Shown: piece after piece, positions 24,225 to 35,866 of the stretch
Position numbering within the stretch: the first letter of the stretch is position 1
How the letters are laid out: each line of letters begins with the position of its first letter
Assembly (NCBI GenBank): GCA_905181645.1
Contig: CAJIYN010000002.1
Location: 387,785-451,784, forward strand
Reading direction: 5' to 3'
From: an uncultured SAR86 cluster bacterium
Lineage (GTDB): Bacteria; Pseudomonadota; Gammaproteobacteria; Magnimaribacterales; D2472
DNA length: 64,000 nt
Made by a program: the position numbers and the translations under genes
The notes under the pieces: model-generated
What the model saw: the letters and a program-made list of their open reading frames with translations, nothing else
Database searches by the model: none
What the model was told of the DNA's origin: nothing

Positions 24225-24716
24225 TTAATAAAGTTCGATTTTAGCTAAATCAACTTCTGCGTAAAAATCTTTTCCATAAGCTACAACAGCAATCCAGTTT
24301 ACCTTTGAAGATTTAACTTTGCGTGGAACGTAAGCAGGACCAACTCTTTGAAAAGAAGTAAAAGGAATATCTAAAATTTCCCAATTGTCATTGGCAGTAA
24401 AGGTAGCCTTGTAATATTGCCAAGGTAGAAATGTTGCAGGAGTTCTAAGATGAATCTCATAAACCTCACCATTTCCTCTTGTTTTAATTCTCACCCCTTC
24501 ATAATCATCTGAACCTGCATCAACTCTTGATCTAAATTGAATAAAGCCACCATTATTTTTTGTGCTAACTTCACCTTCTAGTCTATAAAAATTAATATCT
24601 TCATCAGATAGTTTTGTAAATTTAATCTCTGAGAGTCCGCCCATAACCTGGTCTGAAACAGGGTCCCATTGAGCTCGATTATTGTCAAAATCTTCAATAA
24701 CTAAATTATCAGCCAT
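24225..24716 (-). CDS. CIA30-like (NADH:ubiquinone oxidoreductase intermediate-associated protein 30) family protein, copy 1
   Basis: FDNNRAQWDPVSDQVMGGLSE, GGFIQFRSR, identical to copy 2 protein. Confidence 0.75.
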   Translation of the reverse strand: MADNLVIEDFDNNRAQWDPVSDQVMGGLSEIKFTKLSDEDINFYRLEGEVSTKNNGGFIQFRSRVDAGSDDYEGVRIKTRGNGEVYEIHLRTPATFLPWQYYKATFTANDNWEILDIPFTSFQRVGPAYVPRKVKSSKVNWIAVVAYGKDFYAEVDLAKIELY

Positions 24717-24857
24717 TAAAGATGATGAGAAAAGTAACGCGTTTCTTTATAATTTTCCGTCTCATATTATTTTAAGTTTTTTTATTAATTGTCTCAGCAG
24801 GAAACCAAGGCCATTTACATACAGTAGCTTCTTTTTGACCATCTGGGGTTACTACTG

Positions 24858-25060
24858 AAGAATCCACAATTTATTCATGGTTCGACTATAGGTCAAGGAT
24901 GTTTGATGATAATCCCAAGAGAGGCCTTAGAATTGATCATATAATGCTTTCAAATAACCTTGTGGATGGTATATGCAAGAAACTGGGATAGACTACGAAG
25001 CAAGGGCAATGGAAAAACCCTCAGATCATTGCCCTGTATGGGTAGAATTAGGTAGTTAGT
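24858..25060 (+). pseudogene. Duplicated 3' fragment of xth (no 5' part)
   Basis: Repeats 23551-23752 ([32 protein letters not shown]...) with scattered differences. Confidence 0.8.
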
Positions 25061-25521
25061 TTCTTTTTGTTTTAAAGAAATCCTTTAATATTTTGCTAGT
25101 CTCTTGTTCATAGGAGACTTCCTTTGCTGCCACAATCGATCTTATGATTAAATGGTTTATCTGTAAAGGTTGTCTATTGAGGTAATAGCACCAGTTTTTG
25201 GTTCAAATGAAGAATAAACAAGCCTCGATACTCTTGCATCAATTAAAGCTTTAGCGCACATGTGGCATGGCTCTAAAGTTACATAGATACATGTATTCTT
25301 TAATCTATCAGTTTTGTATAGTTTGACTTGCATCTTTTATAGCTAAGAATTTCAGCATGCGCTGTTACATCGGTCAGTGAAATAACTTGATTAAAACCTC
25401 TACCAATAATTTTATTATCTAGAGTTATTACTGCTCCAACTGGGACCTCATCAACTAATGCTGCCTCTTTTGCAAGCTGAATAGCTTCCTGCATAAATGC
25501 ACGATCAAGTTCAGAAAACAT
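25056..25521 (-). CDS. tadA: TadA-like, copy 2 (frameshifted, C-terminus diverged)
   Basis: Same N-terminus as copy 1; C-term reads [22 protein letters not shown] (copy 1: [22 protein letters not shown]). Confidence 0.72.
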
Positions 25522-25529
25522 TAAATATA

Positions 25530-26021
25530 TTAATAAAGTTCGATTTTAGCTAAATCAACTTCTGCGTAAAAATCTTTTCCATAAGCTACAACAGCAATCC
25601 AGTTTACCTTTGAAGATTTAACTTTGCGTGGAACGTAAGCAGGACCAACTCTTTGAAAAGAAGTAAAAGGAATATCTAAAATTTCCCAATTGTCATTGGC
25701 AGTAAAGGTAGCCTTGTAATATTGCCAAGGTAGAAATGTTGCAGGAGTTCTAAGATGAATCTCATAAACCTCACCATTTCCTCTTGTTTTAATTCTCACC
25801 CCTTCATAATCATCTGAACCTGCATCAACTCTTGATCTAAATTGAATAAAGCCACCATTATTTTTTGTGCTAACTTCACCTTCTAGTCTATAAAAATTAA
25901 TATCTTCATCAGATAGTTTTGTAAATTTAATCTCTGAGAGTCCGCCCATAACCTGGTCTGAAACAGGGTCCCATTGAGCTCGATTATTGTCAAAATCTTC
26001 AATAACTAAATTATCAGCCAT
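25530..26021 (-). CDS. CIA30-like family protein, copy 2
   Basis: 163-aa translation identical to the ORF at 24225-24716. Confidence 0.75.
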   Translation of the reverse strand: MADNLVIEDFDNNRAQWDPVSDQVMGGLSEIKFTKLSDEDINFYRLEGEVSTKNNGGFIQFRSRVDAGSDDYEGVRIKTRGNGEVYEIHLRTPATFLPWQYYKATFTANDNWEILDIPFTSFQRVGPAYVPRKVKSSKVNWIAVVAYGKDFYAEVDLAKIELY

Positions 26022-26076
26022 TAAAGATGATGAGAAAAGTAACGCGTTTCTTTATAATTTTCCGTCTCATATTATT

Positions 26077-27229
26077 TTAAGTTTTTTTATTAATTGTCTC
26101 AGCAGGAAACCAAGGCCATTTACATACAGTAGCTTCTTTTTGACCATCTGGGGTTACTACTGAAAAAGTAGTATCGATATGACTTAATTCAACAGGTACA
26201 TTAGCAAAGCCTATATTTTTATTTAATCTTGGTGAGAAGATACATCTTGAGATATGGCCTATCTTTACATTATTATCTTTAACTGGCCAAAATTGCTCTG
26301 GTGGAGTTTTAATAGGATCTCCATCGATAACTACACCTACTAACTTTCGCTTAGTGCCCTCTTCTTCTATTTTCTTTAAAGCTGCCTTGCCTATAAATTC
26401 AATTGATTGACTGGTATCAACTAACCTATCTAAGCCTATAGTGAAAGGACTATCCTCTCTTAGCATATCTGAGGAATACGATAATAAACCTCCTTCTATA
26501 CTTCTAATAGCATTCGGAGCTATAGGAACTATATTAAATTCTAATCCAGCTTCTCGGACTAATTCCCATAATTTATTTCCGAGCTTGTGATCTCGAAGGT
26601 AGAGTTCGTAACTAATCTCGCCACTCCATCCAGTCCTTCCTAATACAAGAGGTATACCTTGCAAGGATGTTTCTCTCGCTCTATAAAATCCAACATTTTT
26701 ATGATCTTCATCAAATAATTTTTCTATAAGCATGTGAGCTTTTGGACCGCCTATTTGTAAAGGAGATACATCAGGCTCAAATACATTAACGTCCATGCCT
26801 GAATTAATTGCAGTTCCTTGCAACCATAACAGTACATCACTATCTCCAGGTGAAATCCAGAACTGGTCTGGTTGAAGTCTTAATAAAACTGCATCATTAA
26901 TGATTCCTCCATCTTCATCAGTAATTAGCGCGTATTTCCCTTGCCCAATCTGTAATTTTGAAAGGTCTCTTGATGTAATGTATTCGACAAATTTAAAGGC
27001 ATCATTTCCAGTAATTTCTACTTGACGTTCTGCTGCCACATCCCACATAGTCACATCATTAACCAGACTATGATATTCGCTCTCGGGCACTTGTATAAAC
27101 CGTTGGCATATACATATGGTTGTAAATAGTAAAAGCTTTGGCTCCATATTTTCTTGTTGAATTATAAAATGGTGATTTTCTAATTCTAGAACCAAACGAA
27201 ATGTATGCTGATGGATCAATATTGTTCAT
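26077..27229 (-). CDS. DmdA/GcvT-like aminomethyltransferase-family protein (candidate dimethylsulfoniopropionate demethylase), frameshift near 27080
   Basis: Corrected N-term MNNIDPSAYISFGSRIRKSPFYNSTRKYGAKAFTIYNHMYMPTVY; then TMWDVAAERQVEI, SRDLSK, GGIINDAVLLRL, FWISPGDSDVLLW, GRTGWSGEISYELY. Confidence 0.72.
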
Positions 27230-27258
27230 AAATTTATCCTATAAGTCTATAAATATGC

Positions 27259-28548
27259 TTAGCTTAATTCCTTAATCATTACTTTTTCAAGCTTTTTATT
27301 TTCTTTATATGCTTTGAAAATTGGTAGTTTTAAATTAGGGGCCAAATTATCTCCCATTCTCTTGATTTGTATATAAAACCAAGCCTGCTGAGAGAAAGCA
27401 TTAAGGGCTTGAATAATTAAAAATGGACTATGAGGTGACAGCCACCATTTACCAATTTGAAGGGATTTTTCATAGGATGGTAACTCTTGAATAGAGCCAG
27501 CCAGCAAATCATTTAATACTAATGGTTCAGCACATAGGGGCCTTCCTACACCTATCAAATCGCAGGCTTTTGCATTTAATGCAGCATTCATTCCAGCTGA
27601 AGTTCGAAATCCACCTGTTACCATTAAAGGAATATTAATAGCTTTTTGTATTTTTTCTGCATAATTTAAAAAATATGCTTCTCTGGCAATAGTGCTTGGC
27701 TTTCTTATTTCACTTCGCTCTTTATTAACACTTACATCATCTAATCCAAGTAAACGAGGTTGTTCATATGTTCCACCTGAAATTTCAATAACATCAACTC
27801 CTGCGTCATCTAATAATTTAGCAACTTTTATTGAATCTAAATCACTAAAACCACCTTTTTGAAAATCAGCAGAATTTAACTTAACAGCTATTGGAAAATC
27901 ATTACCCAATTCAGCGCGACAGCCTTCAATAATTCTTAGCATAAGCCTGGATCGATTCTCGATTGAGCCACCCCACTCATCGTCTCTTAAATTAATGTCC
28001 GGTGAAAGAAATTGTGAAAGCAAATAACCGTGGGCTGCACTTCCTAAAATGCCAGTAAAACCAGATTCTTTTGCAATTTTAGCAACAAAAATAAATCTTT
28101 CGATCACGTCCTCTATATCATCAACTGTCATAGGAACTGGAACCCCGTAATTAGCAGTTGGAATTATTAGCTGGACTGAGGATGGTGAAATAGGATTTGG
28201 ATTTATTGCGCCAGGTGTCTGTCTGCCAGCGTGGCTTATTTGCATCCAAAATTGTGTATTATTTTTGGTGCCTGCTTCAGCCCATTTTTTAAGCATATCT
28301 ATTTGATTGAGATAAGAATCTTTTTCTATAGCGACATTTCCTGGACCCTCGAGATATCTTCTATCTACTTGAACATTTCCAGACAAGAGGATAGCAGCTC
28401 CACCTGAAGACCATTTTTTATAAAGATTAATATGTCTTTGGGTTGCAAAATTATTTGAATCAGCAATGCCTTCAGTCATAGCAGCTTTGCAAAGCCTATT
28501 CTTTAAGGTAACACCACAAGGTAATGTAAAATTAGATCCTATTGTCAT
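27259..28548 (-). CDS. NADH:flavin oxidoreductase (old yellow enzyme family)
   Basis: LPCGVTLKNRLCKAAMTEG, WMQISHAGRQTP, GAAHGYLLSQFLSPDINLRDDEWGGSIENRSR. Confidence 0.9.
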   Translation of the reverse strand: MTIGSNFTLPCGVTLKNRLCKAAMTEGIADSNNFATQRHINLYKKWSSGGAAILLSGNVQVDRRYLEGPGNVAIEKDSYLNQIDMLKKWAEAGTKNNTQFWMQISHAGRQTPGAINPNPISPSSVQLIIPTANYGVPVPMTVDDIEDVIERFIFVAKIAKESGFTGILGSAAHGYLLSQFLSPDINLRDDEWGGSIENRSRLMLRIIEGCRAELGNDFPIAVKLNSADFQKGGFSDLDSIKVAKLLDDAGVDVIEISGGTYEQPRLLGLDDVSVNKERSEIRKPSTIAREAYFLNYAEKIQKAINIPLMVTGGFRTSAGMNAALNAKACDLIGVGRPLCAEPLVLNDLLAGSIQELPSYEKSLQIGKWWLSPHSPFLIIQALNAFSQQAWFYIQIKRMGDNLAPNLKLPIFKAYKENKKLEKVMIKELS

Positions 28549-28563
28549 AAATTATTATATTAA

Positions 28564-28914
28564 TTAAATTAAATTATTAACATTTTCAGGAGGTCTTCCT
28601 AAAACTGCATCAAGATCTTTGATTATAATTGGTCTTTCGATTAATTTTGGAAATTTAATCATGAAATTAATGATGTCTTGGTCTGATAGTTCTAAATTTC
28701 TTAAATTATTTGATTTATAGTCTTCTTCATCTATGCGAAGTAATGCTCTAGGCTCCATTTTTAGTTTAAGAAGAACATCTTCTATCTCTTTAATGGTTAA
28801 AGTCTCTTCTAGATATAACTTAATAGTATATTCACAATTATTATCTTGAATAATTTTTAATGCTTGTCTAGATTTGCTGCATCTAGGATTATGGTAAATA
28901 ATAAATTTACTCAT
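28564..28914 (-). CDS. ArsC-family reductase
   Basis: IYHNPRCSKSRQALKII, LIERPIIIKD. Confidence 0.85.
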   Translation of the reverse strand: MSKFIIYHNPRCSKSRQALKIIQDNNCEYTIKLYLEETLTIKEIEDVLLKLKMEPRALLRIDEEDYKSNNLRNLELSDQDIINFMIKFPKLIERPIIIKDLDAVLGRPPENVNNLI

Positions 28915-28916
28915 TA

Positions 28917-29337
28917 TGCTAATTCTTCTAACATCCTCTGCATCTGCATATGAATAATATTCACAGCTTGTAATGGTCTTATCATTACTTTAAATTCTGA
29001 AATCTTTCCCTCGTCATTAAAAGTAATAATATCAACGCCATTTATAGATTCTTCAATTTTGGTCTCGAATTCAGGTAACTCGCCTGGTTTCCGTCATGAA
29101 CTAGCTTATCATGCTTTTTCAGCTAGACTCTTTTAATCCATCTGCTTCTTTTGTATCATCGCCACCAAAAGTATTCCCAGCAGCCATAAGATATAACTTC
29201 GTTAGGTCTTTACCTTTTTGGGGTGTAAAAACAACAGGTGAGTAAAAAATAACATCATCAGCTAGCAATTCATCTAGCCCACCTGGGAAATTTCCATGCG
29301 TATGATCATGCCATTTCTTAATATTCTCTTTAATCAT
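28917..29337 (-). CDS. SnoaL/NTF2-like domain protein, frameshifted
   Basis: LDELLADDVIFYSPVVFTPQKGKDLTKLYL; C-term GVDIITFNDEGKISEFKVMIRPLQAV in the other frame. Confidence 0.62.
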
Positions 29338-29349
29338 TAAGCTTCTATT

Positions 29350-30501
29350 TTAAAGGTAAGTCCCGCCATTTGCCTGAAGTCTTGCAATGAGTTTTTCCCC
29401 CATTGCTGGTGCTGGAGTATAGATACCTCCAGCAAGATCAGGACATTCTTTAACCAAGCAGATTGCACTTTCAGCAATCATCTTAGATGTTGAGCCGTAG
29501 CCTGGATCCATGTCACCGGTAACAGCAGCGTGCATAGTTGATCCATCAGACAGGTCTGCACAAAACAGAACATCGTAATTTCCATTGTCTCTAGATTCTT
29601 TAGAAGGACCTTCGCCGGGAGCTGGCGCATCAGCCAATGGGTTCATGCTACCAACAAATTCTGCTGCAGCTTTGCCCTCTTCGCCTGGCCCTTGAATCCA
29701 CATCTCGTTGTAACAAAAATCTTCTCCATACATATGACCCATTAAGGCATTAGATCTATGAACATTCTTGGTATTTATAGGTGCCATAAAAAATGGAGCT
29801 ACCCAAGTATCAAGTTTTTCATCAAATATAGGCTTGCTATCTGCTGGCTGCTCAGGACCTGAAAAACCATTAGATAATGCAAATGGGTTTACTAAAATTT
29901 CAAAAAGTTCAGGCTTATTTTTTAATGAGCTCATAGTCGCTGCCATTGAAGCTGCTGTTCCTCCAGAGAATTCACCATTCATTGCTCTTACTCTGCCTCT
30001 AACATTTGCAGCAGGGATACCAAATCTTTTAATCACTTCTTTTTGTAAACACCTAAATCAAAAGGTATGCTGTCAAAGCCACAGGAAAAGACAATTCTTG
30101 CTCCAGTTTCCTTGGCCTGTGCAGCATGCTCATTAATCATTTCATGCATCCAACCAGGCTCTCCACATAAATCAACATAATCAGTACCTAAAGCTGCGCA
30201 TTCTCCAACAATATCGTCTCCATATAGCTGATAAGGACCTACTGTAGTTAAATACGCACTGGGTTTGCTGGACCATCTGGGTGATACTTTCTTCGTCATC
30301 GCTATCCACCGTTAGCAAAGGCACATCTTTGGATACGCCCAAGGCATCTCTCACTGCAACTAATTTTTCATGGCTTCTGCCGGCCATGGCCCAAGATATG
30401 GTTTCATCATCTCCGTATTGATTAAGCATGTATTCGACTACCAGCTTTCCAGTAAAGCCAGTTGCTCCATAAATAACTACATCAAAATTTCTTTCACTCA
30501 T
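29350..30501 (-). CDS. Saccharopine dehydrogenase-like / trans-acting enoyl reductase family protein, frameshifted
   Basis: FDVVIYGATGFTGKLVVEYML, WAMAGRSHEKL, YVDLCGEPGW, SCGFDSIPFDLGV. Confidence 0.83.
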
Positions 30502-30528
30502 AAAATTCCCCTTTTAAATTTTTAATTA

Positions 30529-32290
30529 TTAATAACCTGCTTCACAAGAATTAATCTTGTTTAACCAATCTTGATCAAGTAATTCATAGGTATTTGAAGA
30601 TGGTTTTAAACAATAAACTATGTCACTTACTTTATTTAAATCAAATGACTCGTCTCTTAATTCATTTTTCTTTAATTTAAAAGTTCCTGTAGTATCCATT
30701 TCTTGAATAATTCTAATAAAAACTGGGCGGGCATATTTGGGGAGATTGCTCTCCACGTATTGAGAAAATTCTTGCCAATCAAAGCTACCAAAATCTTCAA
30801 GGCTAAAAGCTGCCATCCCTGCTCTGCCCTCACAACCTGGAACTTGAACTCCATAAACATTCGACATATTTACATCCGTAAAACCATTTAATATCTCACC
30901 AACCTCATTAGTTGAAACATTTTCTGATCTCCATCTAAAAGTATCACCAACTCTGTCTACGAATTGATAGTGTTCTTTACCAAAAGCAAATCCAACATCA
31001 ACTGTTTTAATAAGATCACCCGTGTTAAACCAAGCATCTCCATCTTTAAATACATTGCGCAGAATTTTCTTTTCACTTGCGTCTTTATCCGTATAACCAT
31101 TAAAGACTGCATTTGGTCCAATCTCTATAGCTAGCAGGCCAGGCTCATGATTAGAAATCTTTTTACAATACCCATCTTCATTTTTAAGAATTTCATCTTC
31201 AGCAACATCATATTCGAGTAAAGCAACATCAGCACTTGTCATACCTATAGTCTTATTTTTATTAAAAAGATTCATAAATAGAGCATTTCCTTCACTTGCT
31301 CCATAAATTTCAATTATTCTGTCTACATCAAATCTATCTTTAAAAGAGTCCCAAACATCAGGCCTAAGACCATTGCCAACCATACTTTTTATTGGATTAT
31401 TCTTTTCAGCTTCAGAGGGCTCTTGATTATCAAGGTATCTACATAACTCACCAATGTATACAAATGCTGTTGTATTGTATTTATGGGCATCTGTCCAAAA
31501 AGAAGAGGCAGAAAATTTTCTTTTTATAAATGATGAAGCGCCTACATGTATAGCTCCACATAAACCAAGCATTAACCCTGTTGAATGATATAAAGGTAAG
31601 CAGTTATACATGCAGTCTTCATGATTAATTCTATATCCAGCCTGAGTTATATTTGTAGCAGCTGCTATAAGTTTTGCATTAGGTAAGACTGCAGCTTTTG
31701 GCACTCCTGTTGTGCCTGAAGTGAAAATATAAAATGCTAGTATCTTTAGATGTAACTAAATTAGTTTCCTCTAGATTCTCATCATCATTAAAATCTAGGT
31801 TACTTTTTAAATCTGTTGCCCCTCAATAGAATTAGGCATATATGCTGCAACCCTATCTTTTTCTTTAATCTAAAGGCTTAGCTCTTTCAGCTCCAACTAT
31901 GCACTTTATAGAATCAGACGAATTTATGCAGTGGATTAAAGGATCACCTGTCAAACTTGTATTAATTAGAACACCTATAGCTCCTATTTTATTTAATGCA
32001 AGAAGTGAAATTACATAATAAGGACGATTTTCCATAAAAAGTACAACTCTGTCGCCATGCTGCACGCCATTTTTTACAAGATACCTCGCAAAACTATTGG
32101 CCGCCTTATTAGCCTGAGAGTATGTCCAAGTCTCGTCTTCAAAATATACAAAAGGGCGTTCTCCAAATTTATCCGTTGAGTTCTGGAAGGTGTGAGCTAA
32201 AGAGGTATTACTCTCTAAATCAGGCCATTTGTATCGAAGAACAGGAATCATATATTTTAACTCCCCCAGCATTCTAATAAATTCTTTCAT
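30529..32290 (-). CDS. Fatty-acyl-CoA synthetase (AMP-dependent, very-long-chain type), frameshifted near 31710-31860
   Basis: LPLYHSTGLMLGL, IEIYGASEGN, WFNTGDLI, FVDRVGDTFRWRSENVST. Confidence 0.87.
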
Positions 32291-32370
32291 ATTGTCCTCT
32301 TAAAGTGTATTCAAAATTATATGGCATTACATATGCCATATATAAATTAATTATATCGTGAAAAAATAAC

Positions 32371-32955
32371 TTATTTTAATAATGATCTTAATTGATTTGC
32401 CATTAAATCATTAGCGCTCTTATTTGACATATTTTGATGCGCTCTCAATCTATACCAAAATTCAAAGGAGGTTATAGCATGAATCATTTCTTGTTTTTCT
32501 TTAGGTAAGTTAACCATCTCTGGAAACCATTCATGAAGATTTTGTTTGAGTGTCTTTATGACAGCTTTATATTCTTGATCAAGAAACTTATATTTCCATT
32601 TTGCAGCTGCATTGGCTAGAATAAAATTCTGCATTTCTGCATAGCCAGTTGTTCTTGTTTTAAGAAAATTTTTAATTCTCAGTTCAAGTGTTCCTGTTTT
32701 ATCAGCTTCTAGAAATAGTGCGCTGCGTTGCTTGGCATTAGTTTTCCCAATTTGCTTAAAAAGTGTCTCCATATCATTTGCATGGCGAAAAACTGTTCTA
32801 ATTCCAACTTGGGCAGTTTCAGCAACCTGTTGCGCAGTTGGGCTTAAGATGCCTTCATCAATAAGGTCACGCATAGCTTGGATAATAAGATCTCGGCTTT
32901 TTTTACTTCTTTCTAGCCTGCCATCTTTTTTATTAGGATCTTTGGAATCACCCAT
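32371..32955 (-). CDS. TetR family transcriptional regulator
   Basis: IIQAMRDLIDEGILSPTAQQVAETAQVGIRTVFRHANDMETLF. Confidence 0.8.
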   Translation of the reverse strand: MGDSKDPNKKDGRLERSKKSRDLIIQAMRDLIDEGILSPTAQQVAETAQVGIRTVFRHANDMETLFKQIGKTNAKQRSALFLEADKTGTLELRIKNFLKTRTTGYAEMQNFILANAAAKWKYKFLDQEYKAVIKTLKQNLHEWFPEMVNLPKEKQEMIHAITSFEFWYRLRAHQNMSNKSANDLMANQLRSLLK

Positions 32956-34180
32956 GTTGCAGTTCGTTATTGTGACTATTGGATACTTTACCTAATAAAG
33001 GAAGGGCTAAAATATTTATAAATATATAAATTAATAAAAATATTGCTGCTGCAATTCCTGCTATTCTTGTTCTACCACCAGACTTTACATTAATCATAGA
33101 AGTCTTGAGGCTTCCATATATATTGCAGGTCTGCCTTCTAGCCATCTTGAGGTTGAAACCATAGTAAAAACAAGCATTCCAACATATATAACTCCCAATA
33201 TATAATTTGAAGAGCCGTATTCAATAATAAGAGGTCCGACTATGGCTAATACTATTAACTGAATAAACCCATACAGACTTATTAACTTGCTAACCACTGG
33301 GTCGAATTTGATATAAGTTGCATAATCATATTTCTCACGTGGATATTTTTTAGCAACATCTTTAGGTTGCCAACCAGTTCTAGCTATCAAAACATGAAAT
33401 TTATCTTTTAATTTTTCTGCACGCAGAAAATCTTTGATAATTCCAAGATAGATATGAGTATTTGCCCAAAGCGGATTAAAGGTATTTAATGTACTTCTAA
33501 TTCCATATATACAAGCTTCGTTTTCATCTTCTACTTTATGAGTTCCAAACATCCTATCCCAGATAATAAAGACACCGCCATAATTCTTATCAATATATTG
33601 TTCATTTTGTGCATGATGAACTCTGTGGTTTGATGCAGTTACAAAATAGTTTTCATACCATCCAAGCTTAGGTATATGCTCACTATGAACCCAAAATTGA
33701 TAAATGAGGTTTAAAGGAAGCAACACTTACAAAAACTTTTGCAGGAACGCCTATAAGAAATAAAGGTACATAAAATATCCAATTTAATAGAAAGCTACTG
33801 CTGGTTTGTCTTAATGCGGTTGATAAGTTGTATTCTTCACTTTGATGATGCGCAACATGAGAAGCCCAGAATATCTGACGTTCATGGCCAATTCTATGAA
33901 AACAGTAATAACAAAGATCGTATGCTACAAAAGCAAAAATCCAAGTAATTGCCAAACTATCATTCATTCTCCAAAGCGCGTAATAGGTTTCAATAGAATA
34001 AAAAACTGCACCGCCGACACCGATAAGAACTAATTTAGAGGCGGTACTTAGAGATCCCATGAAAAGACTACTAACAGTATCATTTAAACGATATGTATTT
34101 TTGTTCTTAACCCAGCCAAATATAAATTCTAGCGCTATAGCTAAAAGAAAAAATGGGACTGCTAAAGGAACATAATCCAT
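32948..34180 (-). CDS. Sterol desaturase / fatty acid hydroxylase superfamily, frameshifted
   Basis: His boxes FHRIGHERQIFWASHVAHHQSEEYN and HRVHHAQNEQYIDKNYGG, DRMFGTH. Confidence 0.83.
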
Positions 34181-34184
34181 TAAA

Positions 34185-35183
34185 TTAATCCTATCTCTTT
34201 AATCATAGATATTGTATTTAATCTTCTTGGATGATTCTTAAGTTCATTCCATTCTATTTCATTATTTTTTAACATAGTATTTATTTCTACTATTTGGTTA
34301 TCACTTAAGGAATCTTCGTAATCCAACATTATGAGTGCTAAGTATCATATCGCATCCTGCCTCCAAGGCCATCCTTGCTTTCTCAGAATAACTTCCAGCA
34401 ACGTCAGCTCCTTTCATTGATAGATCATCACTAAAAATAACACCATTAAACCCTAATTGTTGGCGAAGAATAGTAGTAAGCCAAAAAAATGAGAAGCCCA
34501 CAGAATCAGAATCAATATTTGGGAAAGTTAAATGTGCTGACATGATTCCACCGAGCAAATCTTGTAAAACAATATATGGCTTTAAATCATATTCAAATAA
34601 TTCTTCTAATGCTCTATTGTCTATAGGAGCTTCTATGTGACTATCCTCTGCTACACCACCATGCCCTGGAAAATGTTTTCCTGTTGCAGCCATGCCTGCA
34701 TCCTTCATACCCTTAATTAAAGCCTCTGCTACATCTATTACAAGCTGAGGATCATCTCCAAAGGACCTATTACCAATAATAGTACTTCTATCTCTGTCTA
34801 TATCTAAAACAGGTGTAAAGCTAATATCTATTCCAGAAGAAATTAATTCTGAAGCAAGTAACCAGCCAATATCTTTTGCTAGATTAATCCCATCAATAGG
34901 ATGTTTTTTTACAAAATCTCCTAAAGATTGCATCGATGGAATATGAGTGAAATCCTCTTTAAAGGGATCTTGATAAAGAGTTAATGAGAAAAGCTATTAA
35001 TATTTCATCTTTAATATTTTTAATATCTGCGCATAAGGAATGTAATTGTTGACGAGATTGAAAATTTCTTTCAAAAAGAATAAGCCCGCCTACATGAGGG
35101 TTTTTAATTAAAGCAATATCATCATTAGATAGAGATATGCCTTCGATATCTACCATGAGTCGACCATATTCTTGAACTGACAT
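34185..35183 (-). CDS. nagZ: Beta-N-acetylhexosaminidase NagZ, frameshifted
   Basis: FTPVLDIDRDRSTIIGNRSFGDDP, GKHFPGHGGVAEDSHIEAP, VIFSDDLSMKGA. Confidence 0.88.
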
Positions 35184-35195
35184 TTTTAATTAAAT

Positions 35196-35798
35196 TTATT
35201 TATTTTTTAAATACACAAATTGAGCTATTACATGTACTAAAGACTGGTGAATATCTTCAATAATTCCATAATTATCAATGGAAACATGAATGTTTAAACT
35301 TGATTTAATCTTAGCATCACCACCATCAAAGCCAGTTAATGTAATACTCTTAATACCTCTTTGATTAGCGTAATCAATTGCATGTACTATATTATCGCTA
35401 TGTCCTGATGAAGAAATGAGTAGAATAACATCACTATCATCTAGATAATATTCCAACTGCTTTGAGAAAGATTCTTTATAAGAGAGATCGTTAGATATAG
35501 CTGTAAATAATGGAGTGTTAGAATTTAAAGAGAATGATTTAAGTTTTGAATTATCGGTAAAACATCCTTTTGTAAAATCACATACGAGGTGATCTGCAAT
35601 AGCACTGGAGCCACCATTACCCATTGAGTAGACAGTTGAGCCAGAATCTATTGTGTCTTGAATGACTTTAATTATCTCAGGCAGGTCTGATAAATCTATT
35701 TCCTTTTGAGCATCACTCATAGCCTGAAAATACTCTTGGGTAAATTCAGTAACAGATGAAACATTAAATTCTATATTTTTATCTCTTGTATCACTCAT
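35196..35798 (-). CDS. gmhA: SIS-domain phosphoheptose isomerase-like
   Basis: VYSMGNGGSSAIADHLVCDFTKG, LISSSGHSDNIVHAIDYANQRGI. Confidence 0.77.
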   Translation of the reverse strand: MSDTRDKNIEFNVSSVTEFTQEYFQAMSDAQKEIDLSDLPEIIKVIQDTIDSGSTVYSMGNGGSSAIADHLVCDFTKGCFTDNSKLKSFSLNSNTPLFTAISNDLSYKESFSKQLEYYLDDSDVILLISSSGHSDNIVHAIDYANQRGIKSITLTGFDGGDAKIKSSLNIHVSIDNYGIIEDIHQSLVHVIAQFVYLKNK

Positions 35799-35866
35799 AT
35801 TTAATATATTTTATTAAAATAATATTTTAATAGATTTACTGATTTTTAGATATTATAAAAAATATG

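Larger units (their letters stand above)
23548..26161. repeat. Imperfect ~1.3 kb tandem direct duplication (xth 3' end, tadA, CIA30-like, 3' end of dmdA-like gene)
   Basis: Block starting CTGAAGAATCCACAATTTATTCATGG at ~23548 recurs at ~24855; block ending CATCTGGGGTTACTACTGAA at ~24859 recurs ending ~26164; offset 1305-1307. Confidence 0.95.

Noticed and set aside
30703-30891. + strand 62-aa ORF, and similar short ORFs such as 800-994, 12891-13100, 14281-14571, 16260-16523, 43870-44091, 48180-48374 and 52161-52391
   Set aside because: All lie antisense or out of frame within clear coding genes; no independent support.
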